Below, in pieces: positions 53,617-62,255 of a DNA stretch of 64,000 bases. Source of the DNA: Sphingomonadales bacterium (GTDB taxonomy: Bacteria; Pseudomonadota; Alphaproteobacteria; Sphingomonadales; Sphingomonadaceae); contig JADJAC010000002.1 of assembly GCA_016704425.1 (NCBI GenBank), positions 620,001 to 684,000 of the forward strand. Direction: 5' to 3'. How positions within the stretch are numbered: the first letter of the stretch is position 1; every line of letters begins with the position of its first letter. The notes below the pieces were generated by a model that had not been told where the DNA came from, ran no database searches, and saw nothing but the letters and a program-made list of their open reading frames with translations. Both the position numbers and the translations under genes were made by a program.

Positions 53617-54369
53617 ATGCCGGCTCCTGAAATTGGGCAAGCGGCGAATGAACAGCATGTAGCCTCAGAACCGATCTATCGCATTGAAGATCTGGCCAAG
53701 CGCTATGGTGAAGGGGACAACGCTGTCCATGCGTTGCGTGGCGTGACTCTGGACATCGCGCGCGGATCAATGATCGTCCTGTTGGGGCCTTCTGGCTCTG
53801 GAAAGTCGACGTTCCTCAACATCGTCGGCGGTCTCGATCGCCCGAGCGACGGTCATGTCTGGTTCGACAAGTCGGACCTCGCCGCCTGCAGTGATCGAGA
53901 ACTTACCGAATATCGCCGAAAGAATATCGGGTTCGTTTTCCAATTCTACAATCTTATTCCTTCGCTGACAGCGCGAGAAAATGTGGCGCTGATCACGGAA
54001 ATTGCTGAAAATCCCATGGATCCCGCAGAGGCGCTATCAATGGTCGGACTGGAGTCACGGATCGACCATTTTCCCTCTCAGCTTTCAGGCGGGGAGCAGC
54101 AGCGTGTTGCAATTGCCCGCGCGATCGCGAAGCGACCTGACGTCCTTTTATGCGACGAGCCGACCGGAGCGCTTGACAGCCTCACGGGAAAGCTGGTGCT
54201 TTCTGCGCTGGACACCATCAATCGTTCGCTTGGAACGACAACGATGGTCATCACCCACAATGCTGTGATCGCAGGCATGGCAGACGAAGTGCTGGCCTTT
54301 GCCGATGGCCGGCTTTCCGAAGCGCATAAAAATCCGTCGCGCAAACTGCCTGGCGAACTTTGGTGGTGA
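53617..54369 (+). CDS. MacB/LolD-type ABC transporter ATP-binding protein
   Basis: The product has 250 residues from the ATG at 53617 (AGGA upstream). Walker A GPSGSGKST is at 57-65, the signature LSGGEQQRVAIARAIAKRP and Walker B LLCDEPTGALD follow, and the H-loop is in MVITHN. It is the type that pairs with FtsX/MacB-like permeases and often with an HlyD protein. The adjacent permease gene overlaps by GTGA but is cut off, so this ATPase probably has no working partner here. Confidence 0.9.
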   Translation: MPAPEIGQAANEQHVASEPIYRIEDLAKRYGEGDNAVHALRGVTLDIARGSMIVLLGPSGSGKSTFLNIVGGLDRPSDGHVWFDKSDLAACSDRELTEYRRKNIGFVFQFYNLIPSLTARENVALITEIAENPMDPAEALSMVGLESRIDHFPSQLSGGEQQRVAIARAIAKRPDVLLCDEPTGALDSLTGKLVLSALDTINRSLGTTTMVITHNAVIAGMADEVLAFADGRLSEAHKNPSRKLPGELWW

Positions 54370-54960
54370 AGGCCGTGCGGATCCTTGACAGGAAATTGTT
54401 GAGGGATCTGTGGCGATTGCGCGCTCAATCGCTGGCAATCGCGCTCATCATTGCCGCGGGTATCGGTATGGTCATCATGTCGATGGGCATGATCCGATCA
54501 CTCGATGAAACGCGTCTCGCATATTATGACCGTTATCGCTTCGCGGATGTGTTTGCACCGGTAAGCCGCGCTCCGGAAGCGCTTGCCGATCAGGCCCGCG
54601 CAATTGCGGGCGTTGCTGTGGTGGAAAGCCGGCTGACCACCATTGCAACGATCAATATCCCAGGGGTTTATGAACCTGTCGCTGCGCGCGTGCATTCAGT
54701 CCCGATGCAGGGCCAACCGGGACTGAACAGACTCGTGCTCCGTTCGGGGCGGTGGCTCAACCCGCTGCGATCAAACGAAGTGCTGGTAAGCGAGCAGTTC
54801 TTCAAGGCCGCCAGACTGAAACTGGGCAATGTCCTTTTGACGCAGATACGCGGAAGGCGCATTCCGCTGCGCATCGTGGGGACGGTGCTGTCGCCTGAAT
54901 ATGTCTATTCGATTGCGCCAGGCCAGATCTTTCCCGACAACAGCCGCTTTGCCATGTGCC
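54366..54960 (+). pseudogene. ABC permease (FtsX/MacB-like), truncated
   Basis: From the GTG at 54366 the first about 195 residues look normal: an N-terminal membrane span (LAIALIIAAGIGMVIMSMGM) and the periplasmic core domain to IVGTVLSPEYVYSIAPGQIF. At about 54950 the expected sequence stops. The frame then runs on to 55145 through the antisense of the recombinase gene. The C-terminal spans of a roughly 390-residue permease are missing, so it is very unlikely to function. Confidence 0.8.
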
Positions 54961-55899
54961 AACGCCTTGCCTATGCCTTCTGCAGAGTTTTCGTTGGCTC
55001 CGGGCGTTCAGAAGATCCAGCGCTGCTTGTGACAAGGGGACACGATGTTCGCGCCCGGCCTTCATCTTATCGGATGGCACAACCCAAAGACGCTTGTCAA
55101 AATCAATCTCATCCCAGCGTGCCTTGCGGACTTCGCCTGACCTAGCTGCAGTCAGAATAGCAAACTCAACTGCGCGCGCCGCAACGCCTTCGCGCAACTT
55201 GAGCTTCGTCATGAATGCGCTGATCTCCTCCCACGGCATGGCTGGATGGTGCCTGACCTTCTTGACCTTGCTGATCCGCGGAAGCACGGCTTCCAGGCCT
55301 CCACGCCAAATGGCGGGGTTCTCCCCGTCTCTGAGTCCCAGAAGCTTGGCGCTGTTGAGGACGGCCTCGATCCGCATCCGCACGCGGCTCGCTGTTTCCG
55401 GCTTCGTGCTCCAGATCGGCTGGAGCACCGATAAGACATGATCGACGCCGATGTCGCACACGGGCATCTCGCCCATTATGGGAAAGGCATAGGTCTTAAG
55501 CGTGTTTTCCCATTGCTGGCGATGCTTGTCATTGCGCCATCCTGACTCTTGGGCAGCAATGTAGCGTTCAGCGACGGTGCGAAATGTCGCAGAGGTTCTC
55601 TTTTCGACAAGCTTCTTCTGACGCTCGGCTTCCGCCATCTCGGCTTTGACCCGCTGACGTTCTGCAATCGGATCAATGCCTGCTACGACCTTCTTGCGCA
55701 GTTGGCCGGCGTCGGCGCGCGCATCAACCGGATCAAGGGCCGCAAGCGGCCCCAAACCCATCTCGCGACGCTTGCCTCCCGCGGTGTAGCGAAAAATCCA
55801 ACTCTTGGCGCCCCCGTCGCGCACAAGGAGGTAGAGTCCATTTCCATCAGAGTGCATGCCTGGTTTGGCATGCTCAATTTCGAATTTCGTGAGCGTCAT
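54961..55899 (-). pseudogene. Tyrosine recombinase (P4-type phage/island integrase), C-terminally truncated
   Basis: The frame starts with the ATG at 55899 and has the Arm-type DUF4102 domain (SDGNGLYLLVRDGGAKSWIF, then GLGPLAALDPVDAR) and a core-binding region. The catalytic domain is intact as far as LTAARSGEVRKARWDEID, which includes the first catalytic Arg, and ends near 55000 in VPLSQAALDLLNA. The HxxR box and the Tyr nucleophile are absent. It lies 153 bp from the 3' end of tRNA-Ser on the same strand, the usual layout for islands that insert in tRNA genes. Confidence 0.88.
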
Positions 55900-56052
55900 G
55901 CGATTGGTCCCACCGTCTATCCCACCACTTTATGGTGGGCTGTAGGCGAATTTCAAGGGACGTTGCTGAACAAAGCTTCGCGGTTCTTGCCGGATTATCC
56001 TAGGTTTTTAGCCACTTCGGTGGTCTTTCTTGACCTTCCTGGAATAGTAACT

Positions 56053-56142
56053 TGGCGGAGACGGAGGGATTCGAACCCTCGGTACCGTTGCCGGTACGAC
56101 GATTTAGCAAACCGTTGGTTTCAGCCACTCACCCACGTCTCC
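56053..56142 (-). tRNA. tRNA-Ser (anticodon GCT)
   Basis: The 90-nt gene reads on the minus strand with acceptor arms GGAGACG/CGTCTCC, discriminator G and an encoded CCA. The anticodon loop TTGCTAA gives GCT (serine AGC/AGU codons). The long variable arm (CCGGCAACGG) is typical of tRNA-Ser, and GGTTCGAATCC forms the T loop. The 153-bp stretch beyond its 3' end contains a CCCACCA/TGGTGGG stem (55921-55939) and a small TTCG-loop hairpin (56011-56024), and is where attL should be. Confidence 0.96.
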
Positions 56143-56327
56143 GGCGCTTGGCAGAGGCGGGGCTATAGCGAGGGCTTTGGTGGCGCGCAACAGGCCAGTT
56201 TCGAGGGACCCGCCGCAACTGGACGCAGAATTGACTCAACCCGTCGCGGTTGGCTTGCAGGACGCGCGTTCAGGGATTCTAGTCTCGTTGTGCATTCAGG
56301 CAATGGTCGGAATTTGAGGAGATTGGC

Positions 56328-57080
56328 ATGGCTTTGAAGTTTCCAGCCTGGATCGTTGCAGTACTAGGCGCATTGTCACTGACGGCAGCACCAGCCGCTG
56401 CGGAGATACGGACAATCGATCCAAGCGCGCCGGCCGCGGCCAACCCGTCATCTTCGTCCCCGGCAAATGTGACGCCCGCGTCCGATCCCAATGCAAACAT
56501 CAATGCCGACCTTGCCCCGGCAGAAGGTCAGGCGCCGTCGACTGCGGCAGCCCCGGCAAGCACCACTGATGCCGTGCGGACGCAGGCGGCGACAGGCACG
56601 ACCTATCACAAGGACGATGTCATCGGTGCTGCGGAAGGCGTTTTTGGCAAAGGCGCAAAGGGCCTCGCCGAAATCGTGGAGAAAATCCTCAAGGATCAGG
56701 GCGAGCCCAATGCCTATATCGCCGGGCGCGAAGCGTCTGGCGCCATTGTCGTCGGGCTGCGCTATGGATCGGGCACCATGTCCCATACTGTCGAAGGACA
56801 GCGGCCCGTCTATTGGACCGGCCCTTCAATCGGCTTCGATGTTGGCGGCGATGCGACAAAGACATTTGTCCTTGTCTACAACCTCTACGACAGTCAGGAC
56901 CTTTATCGCCGTTATCCGCAGGTTGAAGGCCGTGCATATTTCGTCGGCGGCTTTTCAGCGACCTATTTGCGGCGCGGCGATGTGGTCATCATTCCCATCC
57001 GGCTGGGTGTCGGTGTTCGGCTTGGCGCCAATATCGGCTATATGAAATTCAGCGAGAAATCGAAGGTGCTGCCCTTCTGA
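56328..57080 (+). CDS. eipA: EipA-type envelope integrity protein (DUF1134)
   Basis: The product has 250 residues with a signal peptide (cleavage after APAAA, near 24), an Ala/Pro/Ser-rich linker to about residue 85, and the DUF1134 domain (GSGTMSHTVEGQRPVYWTGPS, then FVGGFSATYLRRGDVVIIPI). In Brucella EipA is a periplasmic small barrel needed for envelope stress resistance, linked to O-polysaccharide. GAGGAG precedes the ATG. It is the first chromosomal gene beyond tRNA-Ser. Confidence 0.9.
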   Translation: MALKFPAWIVAVLGALSLTAAPAAAEIRTIDPSAPAAANPSSSSPANVTPASDPNANINADLAPAEGQAPSTAAAPASTTDAVRTQAATGTTYHKDDVIGAAEGVFGKGAKGLAEIVEKILKDQGEPNAYIAGREASGAIVVGLRYGSGTMSHTVEGQRPVYWTGPSIGFDVGGDATKTFVLVYNLYDSQDLYRRYPQVEGRAYFVGGFSATYLRRGDVVIIPIRLGVGVRLGANIGYMKFSEKSKVLPF

Positions 57081-57090
57081 TCCCCGGAAC

Positions 57091-58032
57091 TCAGGCGGGC
57101 TTCAAGCCGATTTCCACCAGCCTTTGCTGAAGATAATCGTCTGCGGTGATCGGCTCTGGATAGAGATTGGGGTGTTCGGCATCGACACAGCCCGGCAGCG
57201 TCCTGATCTCGAAGTCCGATGCAAGGTGCAGGAAGAACGGCATCGAATAGCGCGGTTTGTGCCTGCGCTCGGGCGGAGGATTGATGACACGATGGGTTGT
57301 CGAAGGCAGCCGGTGATTGGTCAATCGTTGAAGCATATCCCCCACATTGATCACCATTGCCCCATCGGGCGGATCAATCGGCAGCCAGTCGCCTGATTTT
57401 GTCAGCAACTGCAGTCCGGCCTCCTCTGCGCCGAGCAATAGAGTGATGAGGTTGATATCTTCATGCGCCCCTGCCCGGATACCATCCGCTTCGCGCGGGA
57501 TCGGTGGATAGTGCAGCAGCCGCAGGACCGAATTACCATCCTGAACTGCGGTGTCGAACCAGTCCGGCGCCAGGCCGAGATATCGGGCTATCCCACCAAG
57601 AAGCTTGTTCCCCGCCAAATCGAAGGCGGCAAAGATCGCCTGCAGCGTCTCCCTGAATCCGGCAATTTCCTCCGGCCAGATATTATCAGGCATTCGATCG
57701 CGAAACCGATGGCCGGGCGGTAAATCCCGCCCGACATGCCAGAATTCCTTCAAGTCATGCTTGTCGGCATCCTTGGCAATCTCGATTCCGAACGGCGTAT
57801 AGCCACGCGCGCCACCCGTGCCGGGAAGGACGTATCGCAGCTTTGCCTCAACGGGTAACGCAAAGAAAGCACGGGTCAGTTCCCATGTCCTTGCGATCAA
57901 CGCCGGATCGACGCCATGATCCGAAATCACCGCAAACCCGAACGTTTCGAAAGACTGGCCAAGGGCTTGCGCAAAGCCTTCGGCATCGCTCGCCTGCTGG
58001 CCCAGCGAAAGCGCGGGTACGGACCTCAACAC
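57091..58032 (-). CDS. 2-oxoglutarate/Fe(II) oxygenase (isopenicillin N synthase family)
   Basis: The product has 313 residues from a GTG at 58032. The N-terminal DIOX_N domain (ETFGFAVISDHGVDPALI) is followed by the iron site: His and Asp in AGAHEDINLITLLL and the second His in STTHRVINPP. RYSMPFF carries the 2-oxoglutarate Arg. The family hydroxylates or oxidises small molecules; which one is unknown. It lies 8 bp downstream of bactofilin on the same strand. Confidence 0.9.
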   Translation of the reverse strand: MLRSVPALSLGQQASDAEGFAQALGQSFETFGFAVISDHGVDPALIARTWELTRAFFALPVEAKLRYVLPGTGGARGYTPFGIEIAKDADKHDLKEFWHVGRDLPPGHRFRDRMPDNIWPEEIAGFRETLQAIFAAFDLAGNKLLGGIARYLGLAPDWFDTAVQDGNSVLRLLHYPPIPREADGIRAGAHEDINLITLLLGAEEAGLQLLTKSGDWLPIDPPDGAMVINVGDMLQRLTNHRLPSTTHRVINPPPERRHKPRYSMPFFLHLASDFEIRTLPGCVDAEHPNLYPEPITADDYLQQRLVEIGLKPA

Positions 58033-58040
58033 GAAACGAC

Positions 58041-58436
58041 TTACTCGCTGCTCGAAACCAGCTTCAATTGACCTTCGCCGCTCCTCTGCGTCAATCGCCC
58101 GTCCACGAGCGCCCCTGTGTCGATCGAAAGGCTTTCATAGGAAAGGTCACCACTGATCCGCGCGGTCTTCTCGACGATCAGGGTCTTTGCGCTGATGGTC
58201 CCGCCAACCGTTCCGCCAAGCGTTGCAGTCTCTGCGCTGATATTGCCCTTGACCCGTCCCCCAGACCCGAGGATCAGGCTCACGCAATGAATGTCACCTT
58301 CAACCGAGCCATCCAGGTGGAGATTGCCCTTCCCGCTGATATTGCCCGTAATCGTCACTTCCGATCCGATGAATGACAGCGAGCCTCCCGACCCCGACGC
58401 ACCCGCAGGCCCGCCCGATTTTCCACCCCAAGCCAT
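58041..58436 (-). CDS. Bactofilin (polymer-forming cytoskeletal protein)
   Basis: The product has 131 residues from the ATG at 58436 (GGAG 9 bases upstream). A Gly/Ser-rich head is followed by the bactofilin beta-helix with repeating GNISGKGNLHLDGSVEGDIH-type turns and GTVGGTISAKTLIVEKTARI. Bactofilins form filaments that place cell-wall or stalk proteins. It probably shares a transcript with the oxygenase gene downstream. Confidence 0.93.
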   Translation of the reverse strand: MAWGGKSGGPAGASGSGGSLSFIGSEVTITGNISGKGNLHLDGSVEGDIHCVSLILGSGGRVKGNISAETATLGGTVGGTISAKTLIVEKTARISGDLSYESLSIDTGALVDGRLTQRSGEGQLKLVSSSE

Positions 58437-58522
58437 ATTTCGCGACTCCAGCAAGAACAGAGAAGGCGCAAGCCTAGCCCTCGCCGTCGAAATCGGCAAT
58501 TCCCGGCGGCGCTGGGCGTGCG

Positions 58523-58744
58523 CTAGAGAATACCGCCGCCCAACATCAGCCGCAGCACGCCTGCAACGATGACGACGATGTTGAGGTTTCTGCCACTCGT
58601 CCGGTCAGACATGGCACCAAGCGCAAGGCCGATGATCGCAATTGGCAGAATGAACCAATTGGCCCAGCCAAGCAGCGGAATGAAAGCAATGACGACCAGC
58701 ACGAGTGCGATCAGTCCAAGCACGATTGAAATAAGGTTGCGCAT
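58523..58744 (-). CDS. Small two-span membrane protein, unknown function
   Basis: The product has 73 residues from the ATG at 58744; a longer frame with an ATG at 58768 is possible. Hydrophobic spans cover about residues 4-25 and 27-42, and a third weakly hydrophobic segment ends the protein. There is a polar SDRTSGRN link. No family recognised. Upstream of bactofilin on the same strand (86 bp gap). Confidence 0.6.
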   Translation of the reverse strand: MRNLISIVLGLIALVLVVIAFIPLLGWANWFILPIAIIGLALGAMSDRTSGRNLNIVVIVAGVLRLMLGGGIL

Positions 58745-58836
58745 GCACGCATGTTCAGCCTTTTGCATCTCGAACGCAAGTCTTCGGTTACTTCCCATTA
58801 ACCAAACAGGGTTATGTCATCATTGGGGGTAATTTG

Positions 58837-59181
58837 ATGCGCATCGCTGCACGCATGGCCGTTCAAACTGCTGCGCCGGACCGGAGGCGCAAGGAACGCT
58901 ATGACGTCCAGAGCGATGATGCCGCCTTCATCCAGGGCTATCATGGCGGGGACATTGTCATCGTCGACCTTTCGGAAAATGGCTTCAAGGCCATGGCTGG
59001 GACGCACATTCCGCCAAAATCTCTCGTTCGCCTGAAAGTGCCCGGTCTCGGAATTGTCCTGGCCCGTATTGTCTGGTCGAAAGGTGGCATCCTTGGCGGC
59101 GAATTCATCAATCCCGTCGGAATCGGGCGGCTTCGGCTTGTTCCCGGCGTTGGCAACCAGATGGTCGCCCGCGAACTTTAA
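58837..59181 (+). CDS. PilZ-domain protein
   Basis: The product has 114 residues from the ATG at 58837. RRRKERYDVQ gives the basic RxxxR motif and VDLSENGFKAMAG the (D/N)xSxxG motif, both intact, so c-di-GMP binding is likely. RIVWSKGGILGGEFINPV ends the domain. It is a stand-alone effector with no visible partner. Confidence 0.86.
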   Translation: MRIAARMAVQTAAPDRRRKERYDVQSDDAAFIQGYHGGDIVIVDLSENGFKAMAGTHIPPKSLVRLKVPGLGIVLARIVWSKGGILGGEFINPVGIGRLRLVPGVGNQMVAREL

Positions 59182-59262
59182 CGCTCCTTCGGCGCTGTTG
59201 CATGCCGTTGGCAGTTCGGTTATTGACACTCTTGTAAGCAATCAGCCCCGGAGCCTCATCAG

Positions 59263-60636
59263 ATGGCGTACGCCCATACCCATACCGCCAACCCGCACTG
59301 GCTTCCTCCCCGGCAGGGGCAGGAGATTGACTATGTCCCTGGGCGGGATGGCTGGCCATTGGTCGGGACCACGTTCGAACAGCTGAAAGATCCGCATGCC
59401 TTCACTCGGAAGATGGTGGACAAGTTCGGCCATATCTATCGCACGAACAGTTTCGGCGGCCGCTTCGTCCAACTGATCGGGCCGGAGGCAAACGAACTTG
59501 TCCTGTTCGATCGTGACAAGACCTTTTCGTCCGAACAGGGCTGGGGCCCTGTTCTCAATCTCGTCTTCCCGAGCGGGTTGATGCTGATGGATTTCGACAA
59601 GCACCGGAGCGACCGGCGTACGCTTTCCATTGCGTTCAAGCCGGAACCGATGAAACTCTATTCCGATGCGCTCAACAAGGGCATCGCCGCGCGGGTTGCC
59701 GAATGGTCTGGCAAGACCTTCGCGTTCTATCCCGCCATCAAACAGTTGACGCTCGATCTGGCCGCTGCGTCTTTCCTTGGCATTCCCTGGGGACCCGATG
59801 CACAAAAGATCAACCGCGCTTTCGTCGATATGGTTCAGGCATCGATCGGCGTCGTCCGCGTTCCCTTGCCGGGCACCGCAATGGGGCGCGGTGTTGCGGG
59901 CCGTAAATTCCTGCTCGAATATTTCGGGCGCGAAGTGCCGAAACGTCGCGCGAGCGACGCGCAGGACATGTTCAGCCAGATTTGCCGCGCGACCAAGGAA
60001 GACGGAACTCTGCTCAGCGATGACGAGATCATCGATCACATGAATTTCCTCATGATGGCAGCGCATGATACGATCACATCCTCTGCAACATCGATGGTCA
60101 TGCTGCTTGCGCGGAACCCGGAATGGCAGGTCAAGCTGCGGGAAGAATTTGCCGAACTTGGGGTCAATGGCGATGATCTGCCTTATGACCGCCTGAACGA
60201 TCTTGTCCTGACTGACTATGCCTTCAAGGAATCACTCAGGATGATCCCGCCAGTGCCTTCATTGCCGCGCCGGGCCATCAAGCCCTTTTCGTTCGGCGGC
60301 TATGATTTCCCGGCAGGCACCTATGTCGGCATCCAGCCCGCCTACACGCACCAGATGGCCGAACATTGGCCCGATCCCGAAAAGTTTGACCCACTGCGGT
60401 TCGAGCCGGAACAGGTCAAGGCCCGCCACAAATATGCCTGGGTGCCCTTTGGCGGCGGGGCGCATATGTGCCTCGGGCTGCACTTTGCCTATATGCAGAT
60501 CAAGATCCTGATGTGGCACATGTTGCGCAATCACCGGATCGACATTGGCGAAGGCTCAGGCGACAAATGGCAGGCTTGGCCAATCCCCAAGCCACGCGAC
60601 GGACTCCCGATTACACTTGTCCCGCTTGACGACTGA
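59263..60636 (+). CDS. Cytochrome P450
   Basis: The product has 457 residues without a membrane anchor. The I-helix MMAAHDTITSS, the ExxR motif FKESLRM and the haem loop FGGGAHMCLG with Cys403 are all present. The sequence is of the CYP120/CYP51-like class that often acts on terpenoids, carotenoids or sterols, but the substrate cannot be set. No ferredoxin gene is near. A carotenoid hydroxylase-type gene lies 570 bp downstream on the other strand. Confidence 0.93.
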   Translation: MAYAHTHTANPHWLPPRQGQEIDYVPGRDGWPLVGTTFEQLKDPHAFTRKMVDKFGHIYRTNSFGGRFVQLIGPEANELVLFDRDKTFSSEQGWGPVLNLVFPSGLMLMDFDKHRSDRRTLSIAFKPEPMKLYSDALNKGIAARVAEWSGKTFAFYPAIKQLTLDLAAASFLGIPWGPDAQKINRAFVDMVQASIGVVRVPLPGTAMGRGVAGRKFLLEYFGREVPKRRASDAQDMFSQICRATKEDGTLLSDDEIIDHMNFLMMAAHDTITSSATSMVMLLARNPEWQVKLREEFAELGVNGDDLPYDRLNDLVLTDYAFKESLRMIPPVPSLPRRAIKPFSFGGYDFPAGTYVGIQPAYTHQMAEHWPDPEKFDPLRFEPEQVKARHKYAWVPFGGGAHMCLGLHFAYMQIKILMWHMLRNHRIDIGEGSGDKWQAWPIPKPRDGLPITLVPLDD

Positions 60637-60644
60637 CGGACTTA

Positions 60645-60668
60645 AGTGTATTGCTTAGATAATACACA
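60645..60668. promoter_or_regulatory. Second copy of the AGTGTATT-N8-ATACAC motif
   Basis: The site reads AGTGTATT, 8 bases, AATACACA; arms GTGTATT/AATACAC (60646-60667) are perfect over 7 bp. It ends 13 bp before the ATG of the lipoprotein gene at 60682, a placement close to that of the site at 2091-2114. It probably overlaps the promoter; the regulator is not in this window. Confidence 0.5.
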
Positions 60669-60681
60669 AAGGACGCCAATC

Positions 60682-61191
60682 ATGATTTTTCGCTCAATCC
60701 TCATTTCAACCGTTGCGGTTTGCGCGCTGTCGGCCTGTGGTAGCCGGGACGACGGCAAGGATGGTACCAACATCTCAATCAACGCCAAGGATGAGAACGG
60801 GGTCGTTGCGATCAATGCCGATGGCAAGACCGGCAAGGTCGATGTCAATCTGCCTGGCTTCAGCGCCAACCTGAACCTGCCGAAGGTGATGCTTGATCAT
60901 TCGAATTTCGACCTCGATGGCGTGAAGCTCTATCCCGGATCGAATGTGCGTGGTGTAGCCGTTATGGCGGGCAAAGGGGACAAGGCCAATGTCAAGATCT
61001 CCTTCGAATCGCCAGCCGATGCCGCCAAGGTCAAGGATTGGTTCAAGAGCGGCTTTGGAGAGCATGAAATCAAGTTTTCCGAGACGCCAACCGGCTTTTC
61101 GGGCAAAACCGCTGACGGCGATGCCTTTGTCATGACGCTGACACCCAATGGCGCAGCAGCAACGAGCGGCACGATCGACATCGACGGCTGA
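60682..61191 (+). CDS. Predicted lipoprotein of unknown function
   Basis: The product has 169 residues from the ATG at 60682 (AAAGGA upstream). The signal ends in the lipobox ALSAC with Cys19, followed by an Asp/Gly/Lys-rich linker (GSRDDGKDGTNISI). The rest is a small beta-rich domain with repeated K-V/N-D-V-N-type strands. No family is recognised with confidence. The near-palindrome directly upstream suggests regulated expression together with the M48 protease gene. Confidence 0.75.
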   Translation: MIFRSILISTVAVCALSACGSRDDGKDGTNISINAKDENGVVAINADGKTGKVDVNLPGFSANLNLPKVMLDHSNFDLDGVKLYPGSNVRGVAVMAGKGDKANVKISFESPADAAKVKDWFKSGFGEHEIKFSETPTGFSGKTADGDAFVMTLTPNGAAATSGTIDIDG

Positions 61192-61208
61192 TTGTTGCCG
61201 GACCCTGC

Positions 61209-61718
61209 CTAATCGCGGAAGGTGCCGACGGGTTCGCGCAGCCCGTCCTTGCCGCGCAGTTTGAGTTCGGCTTTCAGGACTTCCGGCTTCGGCGCCCAGA
61301 GGAAGCCAAAACTGACCGTCCCTTCCCGTGTCTCGATGACATGGTGCAAACGGTGCGCCTGAATGATCCGCTTCATGTAGTTGCTTGCCGGAATATAACG
61401 GTGGTGTATGCGCTTGTGCACGATCACGTCGTGAAATCCGAAGTAGATGGCTCCATAGGCCGCGATCCCGCCGCCCGCCCAGGCATAGAGCGCACCATTG
61501 CCAAGCCCGATGCCCCACCAGAACAGCAGGATCGACGGAATGGCGAAGATCAGCGCATAAAGATCATTGGCTTCCCAGCGGCCGACCCGTGCGCGGTGAT
61601 GGCTGGCGTGGAGGAACCACCCCGGCCCATGCATCACCCAGCGGTGCGCAACATAGGCAACACCTTCCATCGCAATGATCGTCGTCAGGAAGAGAGCGGG
61701 GCCGGCAAATGTCAACAT
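61209..61718 (-). CDS. crtZ: Beta-carotene hydroxylase (CrtZ family)
   Basis: The product has 169 residues, the family norm, with four hydrophobic segments. The di-iron histidine motifs are visible: HRWVMHG, LHASHH, FHDVIVHKRIHHRY and HRLHHV. It adds hydroxyl groups to the beta-rings of carotenoids to give zeaxanthin in the membrane. Other crt genes are not in this window. Convergent with the lipoprotein gene, 17 bp apart. Confidence 0.94.
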   Translation of the reverse strand: MLTFAGPALFLTTIIAMEGVAYVAHRWVMHGPGWFLHASHHRARVGRWEANDLYALIFAIPSILLFWWGIGLGNGALYAWAGGGIAAYGAIYFGFHDVIVHKRIHHRYIPASNYMKRIIQAHRLHHVIETREGTVSFGFLWAPKPEVLKAELKLRGKDGLREPVGTFRD

Positions 61719-61874
61719 GAACGCCAGTATAACAACTCATTCAGCTTCGCGTCACCCCGGTTCAGCGAATAGGTCCTCAGGCAGGTTGCCCCTTCGGCGT
61801 TGCTCGGGTAGCGTTTTGGGCGTGTATTGTCGGGGCACCTGCTGTCTTTCGCCCCTGCCCCGCTGGAGACGCCA

Positions 61875-62186
61875 ATGAACCGCAGCCTTGTGCTCATCGC
61901 CCCGCTTCTTGCGCTTTCCGCCTGCGCGACACCTGAAACGAGGCTGCGCACGGGCCTGATGAACGCCGGCCTCAGTTCGGGCCAATCGGCCTGCATGGCT
62001 GACCGGATGGTCGACAGGCTCTCGCTCATCCAGCTGCGCCGGATCGCCTCGCTCAAAAATTTCCAGAAAGAACGAATTCGCGACATGAGTGTGGATCGAT
62101 TCCTCCACAATATCCGCTCGCTCGAGGATAGCGAAATCCTTGCTGTTACGACACGCGCGGCCTTGAGCTGCGCAATCCTGCGCTAA
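61875..62186 (+). CDS. Small predicted lipoprotein of unknown function
   Basis: The product has 103 residues from the ATG at 61875 (GGAGACGCCA ribosome site). Signal MNRSLVLIAPLLALSAC has a lipobox with Cys17. The mature part is helical, with LRTGLMNAGLSSGQSACMAD and a second Cys. Not recognised as a characterised family. It precedes sucC by 69 bp on the same strand. Confidence 0.7.
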   Translation: MNRSLVLIAPLLALSACATPETRLRTGLMNAGLSSGQSACMADRMVDRLSLIQLRRIASLKNFQKERIRDMSVDRFLHNIRSLEDSEILAVTTRAALSCAILR

Positions 62187-62222
62187 AGACTTTCCAACCG
62201 CTCCCTCCTGTGCTTTAGGCCC

Positions 62223-62238
62223 CTGCATTCCAATGCAG
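62223..62238 (+). promoter_or_regulatory. Short stem-loop before sucC
   Basis: CTGCATT and AATGCAG are separated by CC, 17 bp before the sucC ATG, and its 3' arm adjoins the GAGGA sequence. It could be an operator or affect translation; no known riboswitch class is recognised. Confidence 0.4.
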
Positions 62239-62255
62239 AGGACTCGGGCCAAGAC

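Noticed and set aside
50171..56052. Anti-phage defence or toxin-antitoxin system in the island part
   Set aside because: I looked for nuclease, reverse transcriptase, TIR, restriction and toxin families; only the entericidin-like lipoprotein, cupin, CYTH-CHAD and ABC genes are present, with no defence signature.
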